Of a stretch of 64,000 bases of DNA, positions 38,188 to 46,940 are shown piece after piece (the stretch's first letter is position 1; each line of letters begins with the position of its first letter). The translations under genes were made by a program, and so were the position numbers. A model generated the notes under the pieces. The model was not told where the DNA came from. It saw nothing but the letters and a program-made list of their open reading frames with translations, and ran no database searches. This DNA is from Skermanella sp. TT6 (GTDB taxonomy: Bacteria; Pseudomonadota; Alphaproteobacteria; Azospirillales; Azospirillaceae): assembly GCF_016653635.2 (NCBI RefSeq), contig NZ_CP067420.1, positions 1,681,501 to 1,745,500 on the forward strand, given 5' to 3'.

Positions 38188-38423
38188 TCCACGGCTGTCC
38201 GGCACGGTAATTGCCTTGCGCTACGAAAGGGTTAATCTCAGGTAAAATTACTCCATTTTCGTCATGGCCGGACTTGACCCGGCCATCTTTCACGGGAAGC
38301 ATCGGAGCCTCCGTGCCTTGAGATCCACGGGTCAAGCCCGCGGATGACGAACCGGAAGAGAAAACGATCGTTAGTAACGTTCCCAATGGTTGATGAGCAA
38401 GTACCGTGCCGGACAGCCGTGGA
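38188..38423. mobile_element. MITE-like element with 22-base terminal inverted repeats
   Basis: TCCACGGCTGTCCGGCACGG plus TA at 38188-38209 is repeated as its exact complement at 38402-38423. The pair is flanked by direct repeats TCAAG at 38183-38187 and 38424-38428. The 236-base interior has no gene but holds the palindrome ATGGCCGG/CCGGCCAT at 38264-38286. The structure fits a non-autonomous insertion, but the interior palindromes could also have made it by repeat exchange. Confidence 0.45.
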
Positions 38424-38745
38424 TCAAGTCCGGTCATGATGAAGGGGGAGTGCTTCGGCCCGTCCCCGGCATCTGTCGCCACACGGCTATCACCGTGCTG
38501 GACCGCTGGAGTGAACCCCTGGACTGAGACAGGGCGAATGATGACATTTGCTGACATCAGGAGGGGGGAGCAGCGTTGGAGAATCCGCCGCTCAACCCCC
38601 GACCCGACGGGTAACCGCCCTGGCGAATGATACACATGATGACATAATCGGGGGAGGGGCCGTCATCCTGGACCTGCTGACCGCCGGCCGCTTCGACGCC
38701 TGACCCCCAACCCTGACCCCTGACCCCTCGCGCGCCGCCGGCCCC

Positions 38746-39363
38746 TCACGCCCCCGGCGGCGCGATGCCGGCCTCCAGCGCCATCCGGACAAGCTGGGAC
38801 AGGCTCCGGGCCTGCATCTTCTCCATCACCCGCGCCCGATGGATCTCCACCGTGCGCGGGCTGATGTCCAGCTCGTACGCGATCACCTTGTTGGCATGGC
38901 CGGCCACCAGCCCTTCCAGCACCTCGCGCTCGCGCGGGGTAAGCTGCGCGATCCGCTGGGCGACCTCCGGGTTCGCGGCGGGGCGGAGCTGGAGGGCGCG
39001 GCGCACGGTCTCGATGATCGCCTCGTCGTCGAACGGCTTCTCGACGAAATCGACCGCCCCCGCCTTCATCGCCCGGACCGCCAGGGGAACGTCGGCGTGG
39101 CCGGTCATGACGATGACGGGAAGCTGGCTGTTGCCGGCGTTCAGCGTCTCCTGCACCTGGATGCCGTCCATCTCCGGCATCCGGACATCGACCAGCAGGC
39201 AGCCGGCCTCGGCCGGGGCCGGCGAGGCGAGGAATTCCACCGGGGAGGCGAAGGCTTCCACCGTGAATCCGGCGGATTCGAGCAGGATCTGAAGGGAGTC
39301 GCGGACCGCGTCGTCGTCGTCGACCACTACGACGGTTCCCGGCCGACCGTGTTCAGGCATCAT
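38746..39363 (-). CDS. fixJ: two-component response regulator FixJ
   Basis: 205 residues. Receiver domain with [14 protein letters not shown], phosphoryl acceptor Asp59 in [19 protein letters not shown] and VEKPFDDE; then a LuxR-type helix-turn-helix ([38 protein letters not shown]). It turns on FixK-type genes at low oxygen in rhizobia and azospirilla. The ATG at 39363 has GGAG eight bases upstream and overlaps the end of fixL by 11 bases, so the pair is co-translated. Confidence 0.93.
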   Translation of the reverse strand: MMPEHGRPGTVVVVDDDDAVRDSLQILLESAGFTVEAFASPVEFLASPAPAEAGCLLVDVRMPEMDGIQVQETLNAGNSQLPVIVMTGHADVPLAVRAMKAGAVDFVEKPFDDEAIIETVRRALQLRPAANPEVAQRIAQLTPREREVLEGLVAGHANKVIAYELDISPRTVEIHRARVMEKMQARSLSQLVRMALEAGIAPPGA

Positions 39364-40885
39364 CCGAGTTCTCCGGGCGGGCAACCTCCACCGTGAAGTG
39401 GAAGGTCACGCCCCCTCCCGGGTTGGGCGTGACCCACAGGCGCCCGCCATGGGCATCTATGATCGAGCGGCAGATCGACAGGCCCAGGCCCATTCCCTTC
39501 TCCTTGGTGGTCACGAAGGGCTGGAACAGGTTGGCCGCCACCACCGGGGCCAGGCCCGGCCCGGTATCGCTCACGCAGACCTCGACCAGGTCGTCGTGGG
39601 TAATCGCCGTGGCGATGGTCAGGTCGCGGACGGGGCTCAGGGCAAGCGACTCCATGGCGTTCCGCACCAGGTTCAGGACCACCTGCTGGATCTGGATCTT
39701 GTCGATCCAGACCGCCGGCGCGTCCGGCGCGAGGTCGAAGTGTACCCGGATATTCTCCTGCTTGGCGCCCACCAGCGCAAGGGCGCTCGCCTCCTCGATC
39801 ACCTTGTTGATCGGCTCGGCCGTGCGGTCGGTCTGGCCCTTCTCGATGAAGTCCCGCATGCGGCGGATGATCTGCCCGGCGCGGGTCGCCTGGGCGACCG
39901 CCTTGTCCATGGTCTCCAGCACCTTCACGCCCGGCTTGTGCTCCGCCGCGTCCATCATGCGGCGGCACGCCTTGACATAGTTGGTGATGGCGGTCAGGGG
40001 CTGGTTCAGCTCGTGGGCCAGGGTCGAGGACATCTGGCCCATGGCGCTGAAGCGGGAGACGTGCAGCAGCTCCGACTGAAGGTCCTGCAACCGCTTCTCG
40101 GCGTGCTGGTGCTCCGTCAGGTCGCGGACGAATCCGGTGAACAGCCGGCGTCCCGCCAGGGTGACCTCGCCCACCGCCAGGTCCATCGGGAAGGTGGTGC
40201 CGTCCGCCCGCTGGCCGACGACCACCCGGCCGATCCCGATGATCCGCTTCTCCCCGGTCGTCAGGTAATGGTCCATGTAGCCGTCGTGGGCGGCGCGGTA
40301 AGGGGCCGGCATCAGCATGCTGACATTGCGCCCCACGGCTTCCGCCGGGGCGTAGCCGAACAGCCGTTCCGCGGCAGGACTGAACGACTCGATGATGCCG
40401 TGCTGGTCGATCACGATGATCGCGTCGGGCACCGTCTCCAGGATGGAGGTGAGCCGGGCCTTGCGCTCGCGCAGGACGGCCTCCTGCTGCTTGCGCTCGG
40501 TGATGTCGCGGATGATGCCGATGAAGATGCGGTCCTCGTCCGCCCCGGCCTCGCCGACCGACAGCTCCATCGGGAAGACCGATCCGTCCTTGCGCCGGCC
40601 CTGGACCTCGCGCCCGATGCCGATGATCTTGCGGTGGCCCGTCTCCCGATAGTTCCGCAGGTAGCCGTCGTGCTCCTCCCGGTAGGGGTCGGGCATCAGC
40701 ATCCTGACGTTCCGGCCCAGCACCTCCTCCGGGGCATAGCCGAACAGCCGCAGGCCGGCCGAATTGCAGGTCTGGATGCTGCCGAACCGGTCGATGATCA
40801 CGATGCCGTCGGGGGCGGTGTCGATCAGGGCGCGCAGCTTGTCGTCGTCTGCTGCGGGAATTGGGTGCTTGTCCACGGGATGCAT
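39353..40885 (-). CDS. fixL: oxygen-sensing histidine kinase FixL, two heme-type PAS domains
   Basis: 510-residue soluble kinase. With the ATG at 40885 the key residues fall at the Bradyrhizobium FixL numbers: proximal His200, distal Arg220 (KRIIGIGR), and phospho-His291 in [11 protein letters not shown]-like context. The first PAS domain also has His72 and Arg92 with the same spacing of 20 and the same IIGIGR motif. The C-terminal HATPase has N-box [16 protein letters not shown] and KGMGLGLSI. There are no transmembrane segments, unlike Sinorhizobium FixL. It is divergent from a TRAP transporter. Confidence 0.93.
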   Translation of the reverse strand: MHPVDKHPIPAADDDKLRALIDTAPDGIVIIDRFGSIQTCNSAGLRLFGYAPEEVLGRNVRMLMPDPYREEHDGYLRNYRETGHRKIIGIGREVQGRRKDGSVFPMELSVGEAGADEDRIFIGIIRDITERKQQEAVLRERKARLTSILETVPDAIIVIDQHGIIESFSPAAERLFGYAPAEAVGRNVSMLMPAPYRAAHDGYMDHYLTTGEKRIIGIGRVVVGQRADGTTFPMDLAVGEVTLAGRRLFTGFVRDLTEHQHAEKRLQDLQSELLHVSRFSAMGQMSSTLAHELNQPLTAITNYVKACRRMMDAAEHKPGVKVLETMDKAVAQATRAGQIIRRMRDFIEKGQTDRTAEPINKVIEEASALALVGAKQENIRVHFDLAPDAPAVWIDKIQIQQVVLNLVRNAMESLALSPVRDLTIATAITHDDLVEVCVSDTGPGLAPVVAANLFQPFVTTKEKGMGLGLSICRSIIDAHGGRLWVTPNPGGGVTFHFTVEVARPENSDDA

Positions 40886-41095
40886 GCTCTGGGAACTTGG
40901 CCTTTCGGAGATCGTACCAGAAAAACTGAACAAAATGGTCTAATCAACTCGTCGCAAATGCAAATATCTTGCCGTCGCCCGAGCGATGGGAATTGAAGTT
41001 TTCCGCCCGGCTGCTAAACCTTGTCCGCAAGATTCGGGCCGCCACACGACGATCGAGGGTGCGGTCAAGGAAATGGACTGGGAGGTTCCACGCTC

Positions 41096-42076
41096 ATGAA
41101 GGTAACATATTGGATGGCCGGTGCCCTGGCCCTCGCGCTCACGGCGGGGTCGGCCCTGACGGGGGCCGCCCGGGCGGAGACGACGCTCCAGCTCGGCCAC
41201 CCCACGGCCGCCACCTCGCACTACGGCGTGGCGGCGTCCACCCTGGCCGACGAGCTGTCCCGGCGCAGCAACGGCAAGTTCAAGGTCGTCTCCACGCCCA
41301 ACGGCGCTGAGCGCGAGATGATCGAGAGCGCCCAGATCGGCACGCTCGACCTGGTGGTCACCTCGACCGGCCCGGTCGGCAACTTCGTGCCGGAAGTGGC
41401 CGTGGTGGATATCCCGTTCCTGTTCAAGGACTATGACCACGCCCGCGCCGTGCTCGACGGGCCGATCGGCCAGGACATGCTCAAGCTGTTCCCGGACAAG
41501 GGGATCGTGGCGCTGGCCTGGGGCGAGAACGGCTTCCGCCACATCACCAACAGCAAGCGCCCGATCAACGATCCGGCCGACGCCAAGGGGCTGAAGGTCC
41601 GCACCATGGAGAACCAGGTGCACATGACCGCCTTCCGCCAGCTCGGCGTTCTGCCGACGCCGATGGCCTTCACGGAGGTGTTCACCGCCCTCCAGCAGGG
41701 CACCGTGGACGGGCAGGAGAACCCGATCCCGGTCATCACCGCGTCCAAGTTCGCCCAGGTCCAGAAGTACCTGACGCTGACCGGCCACGTCTATTCCCCG
41801 GCCATGATCCTGATGGCGCGCTCGACCTTCGACGGGCTGACCGCCGAGGAGCAGCAGATGTTCCGCGACTCGGCCGCCGTCGCCGCCAAGGCGATGCGGG
41901 AGAAGGTCGCCGCGGTCGAGTCCAACGGGGTGGACGAGCTGCGCAAGGCCGGGATGGAGGTCATCACCGACGTCGACCGCACCAAGTTCCAGCAGGCGCT
42001 GGAGCCGGCCTACGCGGAATACTCCAAGCGGTTCGGCAAGGAGAACATCGACCGCATCCGCAACTACACGCCCTGA
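41096..42076 (+). CDS. dctP: TRAP transporter solute-binding protein DctP
   Basis: 326-residue exported protein; signal peptide of 26 residues (YWMAGALALALTAGSALTGAARA). DctP hallmarks include LQLGHPTAATSHYGVAA, EMIESAQIGTLDLVVTSTGPVGNF, the WGENGFRHITNSKRPI segment with the carboxylate-binding Arg in KVRTMENQVHM, and FTALQQGTVDGQENP. It captures a C4-dicarboxylate or related organic acid in the periplasm. The GGAGG site is ten bases upstream of the ATG. It leads the dctPQM operon. Confidence 0.94.
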   Translation: MKVTYWMAGALALALTAGSALTGAARAETTLQLGHPTAATSHYGVAASTLADELSRRSNGKFKVVSTPNGAEREMIESAQIGTLDLVVTSTGPVGNFVPEVAVVDIPFLFKDYDHARAVLDGPIGQDMLKLFPDKGIVALAWGENGFRHITNSKRPINDPADAKGLKVRTMENQVHMTAFRQLGVLPTPMAFTEVFTALQQGTVDGQENPIPVITASKFAQVQKYLTLTGHVYSPAMILMARSTFDGLTAEEQQMFRDSAAVAAKAMREKVAAVESNGVDELRKAGMEVITDVDRTKFQQALEPAYAEYSKRFGKENIDRIRNYTP

Positions 42077-42088
42077 TCGCCGCGCTCC

Positions 42089-42583
42089 ATGATCCGGATC
42101 TTCCTGGCGATCGAGGGGGCGGTCAACCGGGTGATCGGGCACGCCGCCGCCGCCTGCCTGGTGGTGGCGGCGGCGTCCGCCTTCTACCAGGTCGTCACCC
42201 GCTTCGTCTTCGAGCAGCCCTCGACCTGGTCGGAGGCGCTCACCCGCACCTGCCTGATCTGGATGGTGTTCCTGGGCATCACGATCGCCTTCCGGCACGG
42301 CGCGCTGGTGGCGGTCGATCTCGCCTACAGGGCGGCTTCCGGCCCCTGGCGAACCGCGCTCCGCGGCTTCATCACCCTCAACAGCCTCGCCCTGCTGGGC
42401 GTCATCCTGTGGTTCGGCGTCCAGATGGCGTGGCGCGTCCGCTTCCAGACCCTGGCCGGCCTGGAGATATCCATCGCCTGGGCCTACGCCGCCCTGCCGG
42501 TCGGCGCCTTCTTCTCGCTGCTGGCGGTGGTCGCCCACTATTTCGACCGGCGGGACGTGGAACTCAAAGGAGCCGCCGGGTGA
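42089..42583 (+). CDS. dctQ: TRAP transporter small permease DctQ
   Basis: 164 residues with four transmembrane helices. The conserved FEQPSTWSEALTRTCLIWMVFLG segment and the following HGALVAVDL are typical. It forms the membrane complex with DctM. It starts 12 bases after dctP, and its stop overlaps the GTG of dctM. Confidence 0.92.
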   Translation: MIRIFLAIEGAVNRVIGHAAAACLVVAAASAFYQVVTRFVFEQPSTWSEALTRTCLIWMVFLGITIAFRHGALVAVDLAYRAASGPWRTALRGFITLNSLALLGVILWFGVQMAWRVRFQTLAGLEISIAWAYAALPVGAFFSLLAVVAHYFDRRDVELKGAAG

Positions 42584-43854
42584 GCACGACCATCCTCGTC
42601 ACCATGCTGGTGCTGTTCTCGCTGAGCGTCCCGATCGCCATCTCGATCGGCATCGCCAGCGTCGTCGGCATCGCGGGTTTCACCAACCTGCCGCTGCTGC
42701 TGGTCGCCCAGCAGCTCTTCGTGTCGCTCGACCGCTATCCCCTGGCGGCGATCCCCTTCTTCATCCTGGCCGGCAACCTGATGGAGGTCGGCGGCATCTC
42801 GACCCGGCTGGTGGATTTCGCCAAGTCGATCGTCGGCGGCGTCCAGGGCGGGCTCGCCTGCACCTGCGTGCTGACCTGCATGATCTTCGCCGCCGTCTCC
42901 GGGTCCAGCGTCGCCACCACCTTCGCGATCGGCGCGATCCTGATCCCGGCCATGGTCAGGCACGGCTATCCCGCCCCCTTCGCGGCGGCCCTCCAGGCGA
43001 CCTCGGCCGAGCTGGGGGTGATCATTCCGCCCTCGATACCGATGATCCTCTACGCGGTCTCGGCGGAAGTCTCAATCGGCGAGCTGTTCATCGCCGGGAT
43101 CGGGCCGGGCCTCCTGATCGCCGGCGCCCTGACGGCCTTCGTCTATGTCTGGTGCCGCATCAAGGGCTACGGCCGCGACGACCAGGACGGCCGGCTGGGC
43201 ATCGGCGCCGCCGCGAAGCGCTCCGCGCTGGCGCTCCTGATGCCGGTCGTGATCATCGGCGGCATCTATGGCGGCATCTTCACCCCGACCGAGGCGTCGG
43301 TGGTCGCGGTCTTCTACGCCCTGGTGGTGGGGCTGGTGATCTACCGCGAGATCAGGATCGCCGACCTGGGGCCGATCCTTCGGAAAAGCGTCATCTCGTC
43401 GGCGATCATCATGTTCATCATCGCGACGGCCGGCCTCTTCAGCTTCCTGATCAACCGGGCGGGCATCCCGGTCGCGGTGGGCGAGTGGCTGGTGCAGTCG
43501 ATGGACGGCGCGGTCATGTTCCTGCTGGCGGTCAACGCCTTCCTGTTCGTGCTCGGCATGTTCGTGGAGACCTCGGCCGCGATCATCGTGCTGGCCCCGA
43601 TCCTGGCCCCCGTCGCGGCCCATTTCGGGATCGATCCGATCCATTTCGGGCTCGTGATGGTGGTCAACCTCGCCATGGGCATGATCACGCCGCCGTTCGG
43701 GGTCAACCTGTTCGCCGCCTGCCAGGTCGCGAACATCCCGCTCGACCGGATCGTCCGGCCGCTGGTGCCCTTCGTGCTGGTGATCCTGGCCTGCCTGATG
43801 ATCGTCACCTTCGTGCCCGACGTCTCCCTGGTGTTCCGGAACCTGCTGTACTGA
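42580..43854 (+). CDS. dctM: TRAP transporter large permease DctM
   Basis: 424-residue inner-membrane protein with about twelve helices. Signature segments are PFFILAGNLMEVGGIS, VSGSSVATTFAIGAILIPAM, AALQATSAELGVIIPPSIPMILY and MVVNLAMGMITPPFGVNLF. GTG at 42580 overlaps the dctQ stop and has AAAGGAG upstream. It couples sodium influx to uptake of the acid delivered by DctP. Confidence 0.94.
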   Translation: MSTTILVTMLVLFSLSVPIAISIGIASVVGIAGFTNLPLLLVAQQLFVSLDRYPLAAIPFFILAGNLMEVGGISTRLVDFAKSIVGGVQGGLACTCVLTCMIFAAVSGSSVATTFAIGAILIPAMVRHGYPAPFAAALQATSAELGVIIPPSIPMILYAVSAEVSIGELFIAGIGPGLLIAGALTAFVYVWCRIKGYGRDDQDGRLGIGAAAKRSALALLMPVVIIGGIYGGIFTPTEASVVAVFYALVVGLVIYREIRIADLGPILRKSVISSAIIMFIIATAGLFSFLINRAGIPVAVGEWLVQSMDGAVMFLLAVNAFLFVLGMFVETSAAIIVLAPILAPVAAHFGIDPIHFGLVMVVNLAMGMITPPFGVNLFAACQVANIPLDRIVRPLVPFVLVILACLMIVTFVPDVSLVFRNLLY

Positions 43855-43871
43855 ACCGCCGTTGAGGCGGC

Positions 43872-44627
43872 ATGGGTCAGCATCCGGTCTATGTCGGGTG
43901 TGCCGGCTGGTCGATCCCCAGCCGGCACGCCAACCTCTTCCCGGCCGAGGGAAGCCATCTGGAACGTTACGCGCGCAGCCTGCCGGCGGTGGAGATCAAC
44001 AGTTCCTTCTACCGGCCGCACAAGCCCGAGACCTATGCCCGCTGGGCAACCTCGGTCCCGGACGGGTTCCGATTCGCGGTCAAGGTGCCCAAGCTGATCA
44101 CCCACGAGCGCCGGCTGGCAGATCCCGCCGAGCCGCTCGACCGGTTCCTGGGCGAGGTCCGCGAACTCGGCGACCGCCTCGGGCCGCTGCTGGTCCAGCT
44201 GCCGCCGAGCCTGGCTTTCCGCCGCGCCGTCGCGGAGGATTTCTTCGCCCTCCTGCGCGATCGTTTCGACGGCGGCATCGCCTGCGAGCCCAGGCACCCG
44301 AGCTGGTTCAACGACGGTCCGGAAGCCCTGCTGGAGCGCTTCCGCGTGGCCCGCGTGGCCGCCGATCCGGTCGCGGTTCCCGGCGGCGAGGCGCCGGGCG
44401 GATGGGGCGGGCTGGTCTACAGGCGGCTCCACGGCTCGCCCGAGATTTATCACACCGACTACGGGCCGGAGCGGCTGGCCACCGTGGAAGCGGCCCTGCG
44501 AAGGGATTCCGCATCGGCGCCCGCCTGGTGCGTCTTCGACAACACCGCGCTGGGTGCCGCTCCCCAGAACGCCTGGGCCGTCTGGTCGGGACTTTGTTCG
44601 GGCGAGCGAAACCCGCGACGATTATAG
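43872..44627 (+). CDS. DUF72 family protein
   Basis: 251 residues, TIM-barrel-like cytoplasmic protein. It opens YVGCAGWSIPSRHANLFPAEGSHLERYA and continues with VEINSSFYRPHKPETYARWA, FRFAVKVPKLITHERRL and EPRHPSWFND, all standard for DUF72 (YecE). The biochemical role is unknown. It starts 17 bases after dctM and might be read through from that operon, but no metabolic link is known. Confidence 0.9.
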   Translation: MGQHPVYVGCAGWSIPSRHANLFPAEGSHLERYARSLPAVEINSSFYRPHKPETYARWATSVPDGFRFAVKVPKLITHERRLADPAEPLDRFLGEVRELGDRLGPLLVQLPPSLAFRRAVAEDFFALLRDRFDGGIACEPRHPSWFNDGPEALLERFRVARVAADPVAVPGGEAPGGWGGLVYRRLHGSPEIYHTDYGPERLATVEAALRRDSASAPAWCVFDNTALGAAPQNAWAVWSGLCSGERNPRRL

Positions 44628-44702
44628 GGTTGACCCGGTATCGGGCGCGCGCGATCAATGGCCGCGCCAAGGGGCACCTTCAGACAGGCAAAGCAGATCA
44701 GC

Positions 44703-45110
44703 ATGAGCGATTTTCAGCATTCTTCCGACAGCCAGGCATCGAAGCTGGACAGTGCCCTCGCGCGCATCGATCAGGTGATCGACAGCGTGTCGAAGAAGCT
44801 GGACGAACAGCGTTACGAGCATCGCACCGTGGTGGAGGAGCGCGACGCCGCGCGGACCGAACTGGACGAGCTGCGCCGCCGGTACGACGAGCTCCAGGCC
44901 AAGGCCGACCATGCCGCGGACCGCATCGAGGTCCTGATCGGCATCGTCGAGCGCAGCTTCCCGGACCTCGCCCTCTCCGTGACGGAAGGCGGCCAGCAGG
45001 AAGGGGAACATCACGACCACGGCCACCACCACGAGGGCCACCACCACGAGGGCCATCACCACGAGGGTGGCGGGGAGCATCAGCCCCAGCAGCATTCCTA
45101 CGGGTACTGA
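44703..45110 (+). CDS. coiled-coil protein with His-rich tail
   Basis: 135 residues, not recognised. Residues of about 10-85 form a charged coiled coil (KLDSALARIDQVIDSVSKKL, ERDAARTELDELRRRYDELQ). The last 40 residues contain repeated G/E-HHHE units (GEHHDHGHHHEGHHHEG) and end QPQQHSYGY, a likely nickel, zinc, copper or cobalt store. The ATG at 44703 gives MSDFQHSSD; an earlier ATG at 44658 adds 15 unlikely residues. A GC-rich hairpin follows the stop. Confidence 0.75.
   Translation: MSDFQHSSDSQASKLDSALARIDQVIDSVSKKLDEQRYEHRTVVEERDAARTELDELRRRYDELQAKADHAADRIEVLIGIVERSFPDLALSVTEGGQQEGEHHDHGHHHEGHHHEGHHHEGGGEHQPQQHSYGY
45024..45072 (+). repeat. 15-base tandem repeats encoding GHHHE
   Basis: In-frame units GGCCACCACCACGAG are repeated at least three times with single-base changes. 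They encode the His-rich tail of the preceding entry and could expand or shrink by slippage. Confidence 0.75.
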
Positions 45111-45118
45111 CCGCCCGT

Positions 45119-45147
45119 CCCGGCGGCCGTCCCGCGCGGCCGCCGGG
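45119..45147. terminator. GC-rich hairpin after the His-rich protein gene
   Basis: Arms CCCGGCGGCCG (45119-45129) and CGGCCGCCGGG (45137-45147) make an 11-base perfect stem nine bases after the stop. No T run follows, so it is at best a weak intrinsic terminator. Confidence 0.45.
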
Positions 45148-45278
45148 GGACTCGCGCATTGGTTTATCCCGAAGGTCCGGCAGGGGCGGGGCAGCGGACG
45201 TGCGGGAGGATTTTATTGACCGGAAACCCCAAACGATATTATGAACTTATATCCTCGTCTTTATAAGCCCGTTGAACC

Positions 45279-46358
45279 ATGCCGATACCAACGCCGCCCC
45301 CTGAAGATCCGGCCCGACTTCTTCGCGGCGCAGTTCCTCGCGGCATGGTCGTCGGGATCGCCATCGGCATCGCCGCGGCGCTGCTGAGCGGCTGCTCCAG
45401 CTCGCCGTCGGAACGGACGGGACCTGCGGCGCAGGGCGGCTACGCCGGGGGCCTCGCGGGCGATCCCTGGGCCTCGCACATCGCGGAGGCGTCTCAGCGG
45501 TTCGACGTGCCGGAACCCTGGATCAGGGCGGTGATGAAGGTCGAGAGCGGCGGGCGGACCCACATGAACGGGCGCCCCATCGTCAGCCGGGCCGGCGCCA
45601 TGGGGCTGATGCAGGTCATGCCCTCCACCTACGAGGAACTGCGGGTCAAGCACGGGCTGGGATCGGACCCGTTCGAGCCGCGCGACAACATCCTGGCCGG
45701 CACCGCCTACCTGCGGGAGATGTACGAGAAGTTCGGCTCGCCCGGCTTCCTCGCCGCCTACAATGCCGGCCCCGGCCGGTACGGGGAATATCTGACCGGC
45801 GACCGCGGCCTGCCGTCGGAGACCCGCAACTACGTCGCGATGATCTCGCCCCAGATCGACGGCATCCACCCCTCGCGGCGCGTCACCGACACCCTGTATG
45901 CCGCGGCGACTCCTCCGGCCATCCAGTCCAGGACCATCCCGTCCAGGACCGTGGTCGCGGCGGCCGCCGCGCCGCCGCGCGCCCGCCCGGTCGTCACCGC
46001 CAGCGCCGCACCGGTTCCGATCGCCCCGGTCCAGATCGCCCCAGTTCCGATCACACCGGTCCCGGCGGCACCCATCCAGCAGGTCGCCATGGTTCCGGCC
46101 AACGGGCCGGCCGGGGATTGGGGCATCCAGGTCGGCGCCTTCCGCTCGCCGACGGAGAGCAACAAGGCGGTGGAGGATGCGCGCCGCGCCGTTCCCGATC
46201 TCCTGACCCCGGCGCGGGTCTATGTCATGGAAGTCAATACGCCGGCCGGACGCCTGTACCGCGCCCGGCTGCTCGGCGTCACCTCGGCCAGCGCCGACCG
46301 GGCCTGCGCGCGGCTGACCAGCCAGGGTTCGGCCTGCATGACGGTCTCCCCTTCCTGA
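45279..46358 (+). CDS. lytic transglycosylase lipoprotein with SPOR domain
   Basis: 359 residues. An N-terminal membrane-type segment ends in lipobox LLSGC (Cys39), so the protein is probably anchored in the outer membrane. The SLT domain (about 62-200) has catalytic Glu in MKVESGG, AGAMGLMQVMPSTYEEL and AAYNAGPG. A Pro/Ala linker with VPIAPVQIAPVPITPVPA repeats (about 215-280) leads to a C-terminal SPOR domain (GDWGIQVGAFRSPTESNKAV to YRARLLG) that targets septal peptidoglycan. It may assist cell division. Confidence 0.92.
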   Translation: MPIPTPPPEDPARLLRGAVPRGMVVGIAIGIAAALLSGCSSSPSERTGPAAQGGYAGGLAGDPWASHIAEASQRFDVPEPWIRAVMKVESGGRTHMNGRPIVSRAGAMGLMQVMPSTYEELRVKHGLGSDPFEPRDNILAGTAYLREMYEKFGSPGFLAAYNAGPGRYGEYLTGDRGLPSETRNYVAMISPQIDGIHPSRRVTDTLYAAATPPAIQSRTIPSRTVVAAAAAPPRARPVVTASAAPVPIAPVQIAPVPITPVPAAPIQQVAMVPANGPAGDWGIQVGAFRSPTESNKAVEDARRAVPDLLTPARVYVMEVNTPAGRLYRARLLGVTSASADRACARLTSQGSACMTVSPS

Positions 46359-46364
46359 TACCGC

Positions 46365-46856
46365 CTACTTTTGGTTGAGCGGACACGGCACCTGCGGGTT
46401 GTCGTGCATGCGGAAGCGTCCGTAGAGCGGGTCGTCGGTCGTCACGCACAGCGTGAACCCGCCGGGCGGCATCGCGCGCGCCGGCACTAGCGTGATGACG
46501 AAGCCCGAGAATAGCAGGTCCGGTTTTCCGACGGCGGCCACAACGTCGGGCCGTTCCACCCGGCGGGCCGCGATCCCCCGGAGGTCCAGGTCGCTATGGA
46601 TCCTGACGGACCCGGGAAGCCCGGCGCCCGAATCCGGGAAGGCCGATGACAGCAGGCCCCAGCCTTCCATCACGATTTCCCGGCCGATCTCGATCCGGTC
46701 GATATGCCCCGCGATCGTCAGGTCGGCCACCGGGCCGGGCGGCTCGGCCAGGACGATGGCCGGCGGCGGCCCGTCCTGCGCCGCTGCCCCGGACAGGCCG
46801 GCGCACGGAACCAGGAGGGCGGCGACCGCCAGGGAGCGAAACCGGAAATGCGTCAT
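46365..46856 (-). CDS. exported protein of unknown function
   Basis: 163 residues with a signal peptide of about 26 (FRSLAVAALLVPCAGLSGAAA). The mature part holds ADLTIAGHIDRIEIGREIVMEGWGLL and SDLDLRGIAARRVERPDVV, with two Cys near the C-terminus (FTLCVTTDD and VPCPLNQK). It is probably a soluble beta-rich periplasmic protein. No family recognised. Convergent with the lytic transglycosylase gene, 6 bases apart. Confidence 0.7.
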   Translation of the reverse strand: MTHFRFRSLAVAALLVPCAGLSGAAAQDGPPPAIVLAEPPGPVADLTIAGHIDRIEIGREIVMEGWGLLSSAFPDSGAGLPGSVRIHSDLDLRGIAARRVERPDVVAAVGKPDLLFSGFVITLVPARAMPPGGFTLCVTTDDPLYGRFRMHDNPQVPCPLNQK

Positions 46857-46940
46857 AATCTGGAGCCATGCCGCCGCTGAGGTGTGACGACATGGCTGCC
46901 AGAAACCGATGAAGGCGGGGTAAACGCCTCTACAGGCTCG

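Larger units (their letters stand above)
37255..38745. other. 1.5 kb non-coding repeat island
   Basis: No supported gene on either strand. The region is built of palindromic and dispersed repeats: two diverged copies of a 160-180 base unit, a 27-base perfect inverted repeat, a 22-base inverted repeat pair bounding 236 bases, and three copies of a motif close to ATGATGACATTTGCTGACATC (near 37470, 37915 and 38538). It lies between a gene remnant and fixJ, so it is a likely landing zone for insertions. Confidence 0.7.

Noticed and set aside
37590-38430. Possible CRISPR array
   Set aside because: Repeats are palindromic, unequal in length and spacing, and there are no cas genes or regular spacers.
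45024-45072. Tandem repeats as a CRISPR or satellite
   Set aside because: They are in-frame codon repeats inside a coding region (GHHHE units).
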